Source: Oxalobacteraceae bacterium
GTDB lineage: Bacteria; Pseudomonadota; Gammaproteobacteria; Burkholderiales; Burkholderiaceae_D
DNA length: 34,566 nt
Direction of reading: 5' to 3'
NCBI GenBank assembly: GCA_003537575.1
Contig: DPRS01000042.1
Span: 50,585 to 85,150 of the forward strand
The stretch's first letter is position 1. Each line of letters opens with the position of its first letter. The notes under the pieces are model-generated. The model ran no database searches, was not told the origin of the DNA, and saw nothing but the letters and a program-made list of their open reading frames with translations. Position numbers and translations under genes: made by a program. Below, in pieces: positions 1 through 6,354 of this stretch.

Positions 1-747
1 TACGCCCGCTTCCAGAGCGCCATGTTCGACAAGGATACCCTGACCGTCACCTACGACACTCAGCGTGGCGAAAACCGCGGCCCGCGCAGCAAGCAGGCCA
101 CACCGGCCGACATCGGCATGGGCGACTGCATCGACTGCGGCGTCTGCGTGCAGGTCTGCCCGACCGGCATCGATATTCGTGATGGCCTGCAGTACGAATG
201 CATCGGCTGCGCCGCCTGCATCGACGGCTGCGACCAGGTGATGGACAAGATGGGTTACCCAAGAGGGCTGATCCGCTACACCACCGAGCATGCCCTGTCC
301 AAAAACTGGGGCAAGCGCGAGATCTGGCGCCACGTGCTGCGTCCGCGCACCATGGTTTATTTCGCCATCCTCGGCCTGATCGTGACGGCAGCCGCCACCT
401 CGCTGTCCCTGCGCATGCCGCTCAAGGTCGACGTGATCCGTGACCGCGGCATGCCGCGGGTGACGGAAGACGGCGCGGTCGACAACGTCTACCGCCTGCA
501 GATGATGAACACCGAGGAAAAGGCGAACCGTTACGTGGTGTCGGTGGAAGGCATCGACGGCGTCGAAATCATTTCGGAATCGCAGTTCGAGGTGCCTGCT
601 GCCACTACCCGGGCAGTCCCGGTGCGGGTGCGGGTACCGGCCGGCGCCGCGCCGACAGGTTCCAATCGCCTCAATTTCGTGGTGCAGGATTCCGACGATC
701 AGAGCGTGAAGATCACTGAAAAAGCGGTATTCCTGGTGCCGCGCTAG
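1..747 (+). CDS. ccoG: CcoG, cytochrome c oxidase accessory protein (5' end outside window)
   Basis: The reading frame is open from base 1, so the gene starts upstream; about 248 codons of a protein that is usually about 470 aa are present. Two [4Fe-4S] cysteine clusters are visible, CIDCGVCVQVCPTG and then CIGCAACIDGCDQV. They are followed by one transmembrane helix (TMVYFAILGLIVTAAATSL) and a beta-rich C-terminal domain of the FixG type. The N-terminal membrane part is missing because of the window edge. CcoG/FixG/RdxA family members are inner-membrane iron-sulfur proteins needed for cbb3 oxidase biogenesis, with a role in copper reduction reported for CcoG. The next gene, a FixH homologue, begins 9 bases after the stop, which supports a ccoNOPGH-type operon. 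Confidence 0.93.
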   Translation, partial: YARFQSAMFDKDTLTVTYDTQRGENRGPRSKQATPADIGMGDCIDCGVCVQVCPTGIDIRDGLQYECIGCAACIDGCDQVMDKMGYPRGLIRYTTEHALSKNWGKREIWRHVLRPRTMVYFAILGLIVTAAATSLSLRMPLKVDVIRDRGMPRVTEDGAVDNVYRLQMMNTEEKANRYVVSVEGIDGVEIISESQFEVPAATTRAVPVRVRVPAGAAPTGSNRLNFVVQDSDDQSVKITEKAVFLVPR

Positions 748-756
748 GAGAAAAAC

Positions 757-1296
757 ATGGAAGCGATATTCACTACGGTAAAGCCGAAGCAAAACCGCTG
801 GTATCGGGAGCCCTGGATGCTGCTGGTCCTCGGCGGTCCGCTGATCGTCATCATGGCCAGTCTCTATACCGGCTATCTTGCCTACAGCGGCGCCGACCAC
901 GTGATCGCGCCGGATTATTACAAGCGTGGTCTGGCGATCAATCAGGATATCCGGCGTGACCTGGCGGCGCGCGAGCGTGGCCTGGAAGCCGCACTGCAGA
1001 TCGAGCAATCCACCCGCGCGGTGACCCTGAAACTGGCCGGGCAGGGCGAATTGCCGCCGACGCTGGCGATGAACCTGTCCCGTGCGGCAGGCAAGGGTAA
1101 TGAGGAAATCGTGTTCAAGGTGCAGCTGGTGCAGTCCGGCGCAGGTGTCTACCATGGTAGGCTCGACGTGCCGGCTTCGATGGATGCCGGCGAAGCCGCC
1201 ATGTGGCAGGTGAACCTGGACGGCGGCGACTGGCGCCTGGCAACGGCCTGGTACGGGCCGGTCCATGGTTCGGTTGCAATCAAGCCAGCTGCTTGA
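757..1296 (+). CDS. ccoH: FixH/CcoH family protein
   Basis: A 179-aa protein with the FixH pattern: a short cytoplasmic N-terminus with WYREPW, one transmembrane helix at about residues 20-45 (MLLVLGGPLIVIMASLYTGY), then the family hallmark DYYKRGLAINQD and a periplasmic domain. FixH/CcoH is an assembly or stability subunit of cbb3-type cytochrome oxidase in the inner membrane. The start is supported by the Shine-Dalgarno AGGAG a few bases upstream, right after the ccoG stop. The gap to ccoG is 9 bases, so the two are co-transcribed. No oddities; length is typical of the family. Confidence 0.9.
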   Translation: MEAIFTTVKPKQNRWYREPWMLLVLGGPLIVIMASLYTGYLAYSGADHVIAPDYYKRGLAINQDIRRDLAARERGLEAALQIEQSTRAVTLKLAGQGELPPTLAMNLSRAAGKGNEEIVFKVQLVQSGAGVYHGRLDVPASMDAGEAAMWQVNLDGGDWRLATAWYGPVHGSVAIKPAA

Positions 1297-1310
1297 TTAA
1301 TGCCTTGATC

Positions 1311-1331
1311 AATGCATGGAATAAATGCATT
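1311..1331. repeat. Inverted repeat AATGCAT-7-ATGCATT
   Basis: Perfect 7-bp arms AATGCAT and ATGCATT around a 7-base spacer, in the gap between the FixH gene and the next small gene. It is AT-rich and lacks a T-tract, so it does not look like an intrinsic terminator. It could be an operator or a processing hairpin inside the operon. The function is not known. Confidence 0.4.
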
Positions 1332-1367
1332 ATTAAGGAAAACTAATCAAGAGTCGGGGAGGTGAAC

Positions 1368-1652
1368 ATGAGTATCAGCACCAGTACCAGTACCAGCCAG
1401 GCAGCGATGCCGGCTGCCAAAGCCGGCCGTCGGCCGCGCATGATCATGGCTGTCCTGTGGCCTTCCTTCCTGATGGCTTGCGTCTCCAGCGGCCTGCTGT
1501 TCAGCCTGATCGACCCGGTAGAACTGGTGCTGCTCGATAACCAGCTTCACCTGAGCCAGCTGGGCACTTATACGGCCGGTTTTTTCCTCTTCTGGCTCCT
1601 CGGCACGATTGCCAGCAGCCTGACGGCGCTGCTGCTGGTTGACGCCGACTAG
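1368..1652 (+). CDS. Small two-helix membrane protein in the cbb3 accessory operon
   Basis: A 94-aa product starting at the ATG at 1368, chosen because GGGGAGG lies 5 bases upstream; an in-frame GTG at 1362 overlaps that ribosome binding site and is less likely. The N-terminus is a Ser/Thr low-complexity stretch made by a tandem ACCAGT repeat, followed by a basic patch (KAGRRPR). Two hydrophobic helices follow at about residues 26-50 and 66-90, and the protein ends in DAD. I do not recognise a named family. Its place between fixH and a TauE/SafE-type gene, all on one strand, suggests a role connected with the oxidase or its membrane environment, but that is inference from position only. Confidence 0.7.
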   Translation: MSISTSTSTSQAAMPAAKAGRRPRMIMAVLWPSFLMACVSSGLLFSLIDPVELVLLDNQLHLSQLGTYTAGFFLFWLLGTIASSLTALLLVDAD

Positions 1653-1732
1653 GCCCAAGCCGCCCGGCTGCCAGGCTGTCTGAACAAAGCGCCGCAACGG
1701 ATTAATGCGTAAGGCGGCAGAGCCTTGAAAAC

Positions 1733-2521
1733 ATGCTGAATCTTCCTTTGATCACCGCTGTCGCCACTGCAGGACTTGCGGGCGGGCTCCATTGCGCCGG
1801 CATGTGCGGCGGCATGGCCACCATGCTCGGCTCGGGGCGCAAGCAATCCGGCACGCGGATCATCCCCATCCTGCCGGCGCCGGCGATGGCGACACCTTCC
1901 GGCGCAGCGGCATCCTGCGCGTCGCAGCCGGCTGCGGCCAGCTGGCGCCATACGGCCCTGCTGCATGCGGGCCGGATTTCAACTTACGGTTTGATGGGGG
2001 CGGTAGTCGGCTTGCTGGGTGCTGCCGGCCTGCTGCTCAAGCCGATCATGCCGGTGCATACGGCGCTGTTCCTGTTCGGTAACCTTGCGCTGATCTGGCT
2101 GGGCTTGCGCCTGGCGGGATATGCGCCGCTGGAGGGAACGCTTTCCGGGCTCGGCGGCAGGCTGAGTGCGCTTATCCCGGCACGTTTTTCACCGGCTGCG
2201 CAAGCCGGGCGCCATCCTTTCCTGGCCGGCATGGCCTGGGGTTGCCTGCCCTGCGGCCTGCTGTACGGCGTGCTGCCGTTTGCTCTGTTGTCGGGCGACG
2301 CCTGGTCGGGCGCGGTGCTGATGATGGTGTTCGGCCTGGCGGCCCTGCCGCATCTGCTGCTCGCGCAGGGCGCGGCACAGTGGCTACACCGCAAGCAGTT
2401 GTCGCGCGTGGCCAAGGCAATTGGCGCGCTGGCTCTGATCGCATTCGGCGCGTACGGGTTGTTTCACCTTTCCAATCCTTCCGCGATTTCTCCGATCTTC
2501 TGCATCACTCCGGTGCACTAA
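1733..2521 (+). CDS. Sulfite exporter TauE/SafE family (cbb3-associated) membrane protein
   Basis: 262 aa, polytopic, with about six hydrophobic segments. The first helix carries GGLHCAGMCGGMATML and a later helix carries WGCLPCGLLYG. This His-Cys / Met-Cys-Gly-Gly signature is typical of the TauE/SafE-type (UreH-like) proteins often found at the end of cbb3 oxidase accessory operons, where a metal-related role is suspected. About residues 35-70 form an Ala/Pro/Ser-rich insertion between helices one and two. It sits 80 bases after the small membrane protein gene on the same strand, at the end of the cco group; the next genes are convergent. The substrate cannot be told from sequence, and the family name should not be read as proof of sulfite export. 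Confidence 0.82.
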   Translation: MLNLPLITAVATAGLAGGLHCAGMCGGMATMLGSGRKQSGTRIIPILPAPAMATPSGAAASCASQPAAASWRHTALLHAGRISTYGLMGAVVGLLGAAGLLLKPIMPVHTALFLFGNLALIWLGLRLAGYAPLEGTLSGLGGRLSALIPARFSPAAQAGRHPFLAGMAWGCLPCGLLYGVLPFALLSGDAWSGAVLMMVFGLAALPHLLLAQGAAQWLHRKQLSRVAKAIGALALIAFGAYGLFHLSNPSAISPIFCITPVH

Positions 2522-2548
2522 GTCCACCTCGCTTGGGGGATTTCCGCT

Positions 2549-2797
2549 TCAGTCGAATGGATTAGCGACTTTGTCCACCGGCTTGCTGGCGATCTGCGCG
2601 GGCAGTTCTTCCTGCTCCAGGGTTGCCACGGCTGCATCGAGCAAGGCTTTCAATTCCCGCGCCAGCCGCAGCCCTGCCTGGTCCCGCGTAATCTGCAGGC
2701 TGCCATAAATCTCGATGCGGTCCAACCGGTTTTCCACCGTCATCTGGTCCAGCGTCAGCGTCGTCGCTTCATCCTTGAATGGTTCAAATTGCATCAT
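2549..2797 (-). CDS. Conserved-looking hypothetical protein, 82 aa
   Basis: A small soluble protein with no membrane segment. It has a beta-like N-terminal half containing LTLDQMTVENRLDRIEIYG, then a helical section rich in Leu and Ala, and ends in ANPFD. The start (first of two adjacent ATG codons, MMQFEPF) is supported by GAGGTG about 6 bases upstream. It lies 9 bases downstream of the endonuclease stop, so the two genes probably form an operon. I do not recognise the family. Codon use looks like the neighbouring genes. It is convergent with the TauE/SafE gene, with only 27 bases between them. Confidence 0.7.
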   Translation of the reverse strand: MMQFEPFKDEATTLTLDQMTVENRLDRIEIYGSLQITRDQAGLRLARELKALLDAAVATLEQEELPAQIASKPVDKVANPFD

Positions 2798-2806
2798 GGC
2801 TTCACC

Positions 2807-3634
2807 TCATGGATGGATTTTGCCGGGGCCAGGCATGGTCTTGCCGCGGTTGCGATACTTGTAAGGTTGCGGTAACGGCAGTTGCATGGCGGTCGCTTTG
2901 ATGTCGGCGCGCATGCGTGGAAACAGCCGGATGCCGATACGCTTTTCCAGCGTGTCGATACTCACTACCTGATAATGCAAGCCTGCTTGGTTGGCGGCCA
3001 CATAAGCGCCGGCTTCGCCCCTTGCGGGATCGTATATTGCCTTGAAAATATGCGAAGGCACAAGCACGCGGCCATTCAGGCGTTGCAAGCTTTCTCCCTC
3101 AAAAATAGGGCCGGTAATGACATACAGGGCGCCGCGCTCGAAGCTCAGTTCGCGCGTACTATATTCGATACCTTCCCACAGAATCTGATTGTTTTTCCGG
3201 TCTTGCGGAATGATATTGGCGAGTGAAAAGCTTTCATGTTGCGCCTGGTCGGTAGTCATGTCGCCGGAGGGCGCTAGGTGACCACGGTCGAAACCCGAGC
3301 GCACGTAATCTTCCAGTTCAGCACGCTGCCAGAAGGGGAGTTGTTTTTCTTCATGGTAAGTATTTTTGCGCTTCATCATTCGCGCCTGCCCCATGCGCGG
3401 CGCGGTAAGGAATTCCGCTGACCAGAGGGGCGTACGCGAAACACCTGAATGCAGCACGGCAAATCCTTCAAAACACAACTCCCGGGTTTGCGCCTGCAGT
3501 TTTTTTGAGATGATTTCCGGCGCAGCCGCGTCGGCGAAATGGCCAGCGCAATCCGCTCCAAAGACGCGGCCAAAGGCAAAAGCCTGGGTTGCCATCAGCA
3601 GCAAGCCGAGCAAAATGATTTTGTATTTCAACAT
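2807..3634 (-). CDS. Secreted DNA/RNA non-specific endonuclease (NUC1/EndA family)
   Basis: 275 aa from the ATG at 3634. An N-terminal signal peptide is clear (MLKYKIILLGLLLMATQAFA). The nuclease signature FDRGHLAPSGDM contains the catalytic DRGH, with the downstream NIIPQ and the metal-binding Asn region (QDRKNNQILWEGIE). This is the beta-beta-alpha metal fold shared with Serratia nuclease and EndoG. It is expected to work in the periplasm or outside the cell, cutting DNA and RNA without sequence preference. The frame can be extended to a TTG at 3679, but that lies inside a hairpin and would put 15 basic residues before the signal peptide, so I prefer 3634. The 82-aa gene follows 9 bases later. 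Confidence 0.88.
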   Translation of the reverse strand: MLKYKIILLGLLLMATQAFAFGRVFGADCAGHFADAAAPEIISKKLQAQTRELCFEGFAVLHSGVSRTPLWSAEFLTAPRMGQARMMKRKNTYHEEKQLPFWQRAELEDYVRSGFDRGHLAPSGDMTTDQAQHESFSLANIIPQDRKNNQILWEGIEYSTRELSFERGALYVITGPIFEGESLQRLNGRVLVPSHIFKAIYDPARGEAGAYVAANQAGLHYQVVSIDTLEKRIGIRLFPRMRADIKATAMQLPLPQPYKYRNRGKTMPGPGKIHP

Positions 3635-3659
3635 TCCAAAGTTAAAAAATCTGAACTGC

Positions 3660-3685
3660 AAGTATTTGCGTTTTCGCAAATACTT
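3660..3685. repeat. Perfect 11-bp inverted repeat with 4-base loop upstream of the nuclease gene
   Basis: AAGTATTTGCG, TTTT, CGCAAATACTT: perfect arms of 11 bp. On the minus strand it lies 26 bases before the nuclease ATG, so it would form a stable hairpin in the mRNA leader or serve as an operator. No U-tract follows on the minus strand, so it is not a simple terminator. Confidence 0.6.
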
Positions 3686-3748
3686 ACTTTTGCGCTTCTC
3701 TTAATATAAAACCTGATCCTTCAATACACTCCCCCTGGAGTTGTTTTT

Positions 3749-3781
3749 GCCCGCACTGCGCAAGCACTGCGGGCTTTTTTT
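3749..3781 (+). terminator. Intrinsic terminator without an annotated upstream gene
   Basis: Stem GCCCGCA / TGCGGGC (3749-3755 with 3768-3774), an inner TGC-GCAA-GCA stem and a run of seven T at 3775-3781. The T-tract exists only in the plus direction. A smaller hairpin ACTCC-CCCT-GGAGT (3728-3741) lies just before it, and a TATAAA at 3705-3710 could be a -10 element. No plus-strand protein gene ends here: the nuclease runs the other way and the next plus gene starts at 3925. The best reading is a short RNA of roughly 65 nt ending at about 3781, or a leader that terminates early. Confidence 0.7.
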
Positions 3782-3853
3782 ATGTTCGCGCAAATCGGAG
3801 AGAGATCAGGGTGGCAGATACAAATTGTTTCAAAACTTACTGTGCAAGCACTG

Positions 3854-3907
3854 GTTGGTTTGCTCAGCCTACTTTAAATTTCAGTGTACAGCATCACTGA
3901 AACCAAC
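3854..3907 (+). repeat. Nested inverted repeats in the leader of the His-rich protein gene
   Basis: Outer arms GTTGGTTT (3854-3861) and AAACCAAC (3900-3907); inner arms TTTCAGTG (3879-3886) and CACTGAAA (3895-3902) with an 8-base loop. The two pairs share AAA at 3900-3902, so they are alternative or stacked structures. They end 17 bases before the ATG at 3925 and just before the Shine-Dalgarno. This may be a leader RNA structure or an operator region. Confidence 0.5.
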
Positions 3908-3924
3908 GTCCCGAGGAACCTGAC

Positions 3925-4269
3925 ATGAGCAAACGATTTTCCCTGATTACCGGTGCGGCCCTGCTGGGCGCCAGCCTGATAGCGCTGAGCCCCGCCGCCA
4001 TGGCAAGAGACAATGTCGACTGGTCGGTCACGATCGGCTCGGGCGGCTATGGCGGCTATGGCTATCCGGCGCCTGTAGTGGTAGCCCCGCCGGTGGTGGT
4101 GGCGCCGCCGCCCGTGGTCGTGCAGCGGCCGGTGCCGATGGTCGGCTATAGCCCCTATTATTACGGCCCGCCGCCTCGCTACGGGTATGGGCGCGGCTGG
4201 AAGCACCAGCACCATCGACACGGACACTGGGACGGCGGCCGTCACCACGGTCACGGTCACAGGCACTAA
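3925..4269 (+). CDS. Secreted Gly/Pro/Tyr-rich protein with a histidine-rich tail
   Basis: 114 aa with a clear Sec signal peptide (MSKRFSLITGAALLGASLIA, cleavage near AMA-RD). The mature part has a GYGGYGYP patch, a Val/Pro repeat segment (VVVAPPVVVAPPPVVVQRP), a Tyr/Pro segment and a C-terminal tail with many His in HGH/HRH spacing. Such proteins are common in Burkholderiales periplasm and are of unknown function; the His tail suggests metal binding, which is inference. The ribosome binding site AGGAA lies 8 bases before the ATG. It stands alone as a transcription unit, with a structured leader upstream and prfC 68 bases downstream. Confidence 0.75.
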   Translation: MSKRFSLITGAALLGASLIALSPAAMARDNVDWSVTIGSGGYGGYGYPAPVVVAPPVVVAPPPVVVQRPVPMVGYSPYYYGPPPRYGYGRGWKHQHHRHGHWDGGRHHGHGHRH

Positions 4270-4337
4270 AGCGGCCGGGGCATTAGACTTCGTGGCCAAG
4301 AGCCGGTAGACTTGCAAGCTTTTGCGCTTTGCCTCCC

Positions 4338-6017
4338 ATGTCTACCGATTCCGATCTGCCAGCGGCAGATGCCCCCGATTCAGCGCCTGCCTCCGTCGAA
4401 ACAACGCGCGCCGTCAGCACCGCGCAGATCGCCCGCGAAGTGGCGCGCCGCCGCACCTTCGGCATCATTTCCCACCCCGATGCCGGCAAGACCACGCTGA
4501 CGGAAAAACTGCTGCTGTTCTCCGGCGCCATCCAGTTGGCCGGCACCGTCAAGGGCCGCAAGAGCGGCCGTCACGCCACCTCGGACTGGATGGAAATCGA
4601 GAAGCAGCGCGGCATCTCCGTGGCAAGTTCGGTGATGCAGTTCGAATACCGCGACCACGTGGTCAACCTGCTCGACACGCCGGGCCACCAGGACTTTTCC
4701 GAGGATACCTACCGCGTGCTGACGGCGGTCGACTCGGCCCTGATGGCGATCGACGCCGCCAAGGGCGTGGAAGAGCAGACCATTAAGCTGCTGAACGTTT
4801 GCCGCATGCGCAATACGCCCATCCTGACGTTCATGAACAAGATGGACCGCGAAACCCGCGATCCGCTGGAATTGCTCGATGAGGTCGAATCGGTGCTGGA
4901 GATCCAGTGCGCGCCGGTGACCTGGCCGATCGGCATGGGCAAGACTTTCCGTGGCGTCTACCACCTGTTGCGCGATGAAATCCTGCTGTTCGCGCCGGGC
5001 AGCGAGCGCGCCGACCAGACTTTTGAAGTCATCAAGGGCATCGACAATCCGCGCCTGGCGGAAATGTTCCCGCTGGAGATCGAGCAATTGAAGATGGAAG
5101 TGGAGCTGGTGCATGGCGCCTCGCATCCCTTCGACCTCGACGCCTACCTCGCCGGCAAGCAGACGCCGGTGTTCTTCGGTTCGGCCATCAATAATTTCGG
5201 CGTGCGCGAAATCCTCGATGCCCTGCTCGAATGGGCGCCGGCGCCGCGGCCGCGCGACGCCACCGTGCGCACCGTCGAGCCGCAGGAAATGCCGTTTTCC
5301 GGCTTCGTCTTTAAGATTCAGGCCAACATGGACCCGGCCCACCGCGACCGCATCGCTTTCCTGCGGGTGTGCTCGGGCCGCTTCGAACGCGGCATGAAGT
5401 TAAAGCACCTGCGCATCAACCGCGACATCAAGGTCTCCAACGTGGTTACCTTCATGGCATCGAGCCGCGAACAGGTCGAGGAAGCGTACGCTGGCGATAT
5501 CATCGGCTTGCCCAACCACGGCAACATGCAGATCGGCGACAGCTTTTCCGAAGGAGAAATGCTGCAGTTCACCGGCATTCCGTATTTTGCCCCGGACTTT
5601 TTCCGTTCCGTGCGGATCCGCAATCCCCTGAAAATCAAGCAATTGCACAAGGGCTTGCAGCAGTTGGGCGAAGAGGGCGCGGTGCAGGTCTTCAAGCCGG
5701 TGCATGGCGGCGATCTCATCCTGGGAGCGGTCGGCGTGCTGCAATTCGAAGTGGTCGCCAGCCGCCTGATGAATGAATACGGCGTCGATGCGGTATTTGA
5801 AGGTACCAGCATCAGCAGTGCGCGCTGGATCACCAGCGATGACAAGAAGGCGCTGGCGGACTTTGAGAAATCCATTGCAGGCAATAATGTGGCTTTTGAC
5901 GCCGCCGACAACATGGCCTATCTGGCGACATCCGGCGTCAATTTGCGTCATACCCAGGAACGTTGGCCTCAACTGACTTTCCATGCTACGCGTGAGCATG
6001 CCGTCAAGCTCGAATAA
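4338..6017 (+). CDS. prfC: Peptide chain release factor 3
   Basis: 559 aa from the ATG at 4338. GTPase motifs are clear: SHPDAGKTT (G1), DTPGHQDFSEDT (G3) and NKMDRE (G4), followed by translation factor domains 2 and 3. Family-specific runs such as AREVARRRTFGIISHPDAG and EIEKQRGISVASSVMQFEY mark it as RF3 rather than EF-G. RF3 is a cytoplasmic GTPase that recycles RF1/RF2 from the ribosome after peptide release. The first 30 or so residues are an acidic Ala/Pro extension before the conserved core. No good Shine-Dalgarno precedes the ATG, and an in-frame TTG at 4329 is an alternative start. It appears to be monocistronic. Confidence 0.96.
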   Translation: MSTDSDLPAADAPDSAPASVETTRAVSTAQIAREVARRRTFGIISHPDAGKTTLTEKLLLFSGAIQLAGTVKGRKSGRHATSDWMEIEKQRGISVASSVMQFEYRDHVVNLLDTPGHQDFSEDTYRVLTAVDSALMAIDAAKGVEEQTIKLLNVCRMRNTPILTFMNKMDRETRDPLELLDEVESVLEIQCAPVTWPIGMGKTFRGVYHLLRDEILLFAPGSERADQTFEVIKGIDNPRLAEMFPLEIEQLKMEVELVHGASHPFDLDAYLAGKQTPVFFGSAINNFGVREILDALLEWAPAPRPRDATVRTVEPQEMPFSGFVFKIQANMDPAHRDRIAFLRVCSGRFERGMKLKHLRINRDIKVSNVVTFMASSREQVEEAYAGDIIGLPNHGNMQIGDSFSEGEMLQFTGIPYFAPDFFRSVRIRNPLKIKQLHKGLQQLGEEGAVQVFKPVHGGDLILGAVGVLQFEVVASRLMNEYGVDAVFEGTSISSARWITSDDKKALADFEKSIAGNNVAFDAADNMAYLATSGVNLRHTQERWPQLTFHATREHAVKLE

Positions 6018-6058
6018 ATCCCTATTTTTTGTTTTGATTTAAGCCCAGATCATTGGAG

Positions 6059-6074
6059 GAACCGAATTCGGTTC
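6059..6074. repeat. Perfect 16-bp palindrome downstream of prfC
   Basis: GAACCGAATTCGGTTC is perfectly self-complementary with no loop bases. It lies 42 bases after the prfC stop, in a 337-base gap that otherwise holds the AT-rich promoter of the next gene. There is no T-tract after it, so it is not an obvious terminator. It may be a binding site for a dimeric regulator. Confidence 0.5.
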
Positions 6075-6196
6075 ATCCTGCCTAACACGGGCGCATGTTA
6101 TTAATGCGGCAATGGAAGGTCTTGTATTTTCAATCTGGAGAAGATGTAGCATAAGTGAAATGTTGCAATATTGACTATAAGTTGGGATTTTTTATA

Positions 6197-6238
6197 TTGA
6201 TTAGACTCAAATTGAGATAATGGAATTATTTCTATAAT
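6197..6238 (+). promoter_or_regulatory. FNR-type box and -10 element of the hemerythrin-like gene
   Basis: TTGATTAGACTCAA (6197-6210) matches the FNR/Anr consensus TTGAT-N4-ATCAA in 9 of 10 positions. A perfect -10 hexamer TATAAT lies at 6233-6238, giving a predicted start near 6245. The centre of the box (6203.5) is then at -41.5, the class II FNR activator position. The region is AT-rich. The geometry makes anaerobic or microaerobic activation likely, but it is not proven. Confidence 0.6.
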
Positions 6239-6299
6239 CTCCCAAGCTGCAAAACAAAGTCGCAAAAAAGCGACGTTTAACAAAAGACTAAGAGACAAG

Positions 6300-6317
6300 G
6301 CAATCAAATTTGATTGC
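6300..6317. repeat. Perfect 18-bp palindrome in the leader of the hemerythrin-like gene
   Basis: GCAATCAAATTTGATTGC is a perfect palindrome located 37 bases before the ATG at 6355 and about 55 bases after the predicted transcription start. A smaller hairpin GTCGC-AAAAAA-GCGAC lies at 6259-6274. The 18-mer could be a repressor operator or an mRNA hairpin before the ribosome binding site. Confidence 0.6.
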
Positions 6318-6354
6318 AAACAATGTTGAAGCGCGGAAAAGGAGCGAATTTGAT

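Noticed and set aside
1293..1312. TTGATTAATGCCTTGATCAA before the small membrane protein gene as an FNR box
   Set aside because: The half-sites are 10 bases apart rather than 4, and it lies inside the operon.
6101..6319. A 72-aa minus-strand frame with a hydrophobic N-terminus in the AT-rich gap
   Set aside because: It covers the FNR-type promoter, runs into the palindrome, has no ribosome site and no recognisable family.
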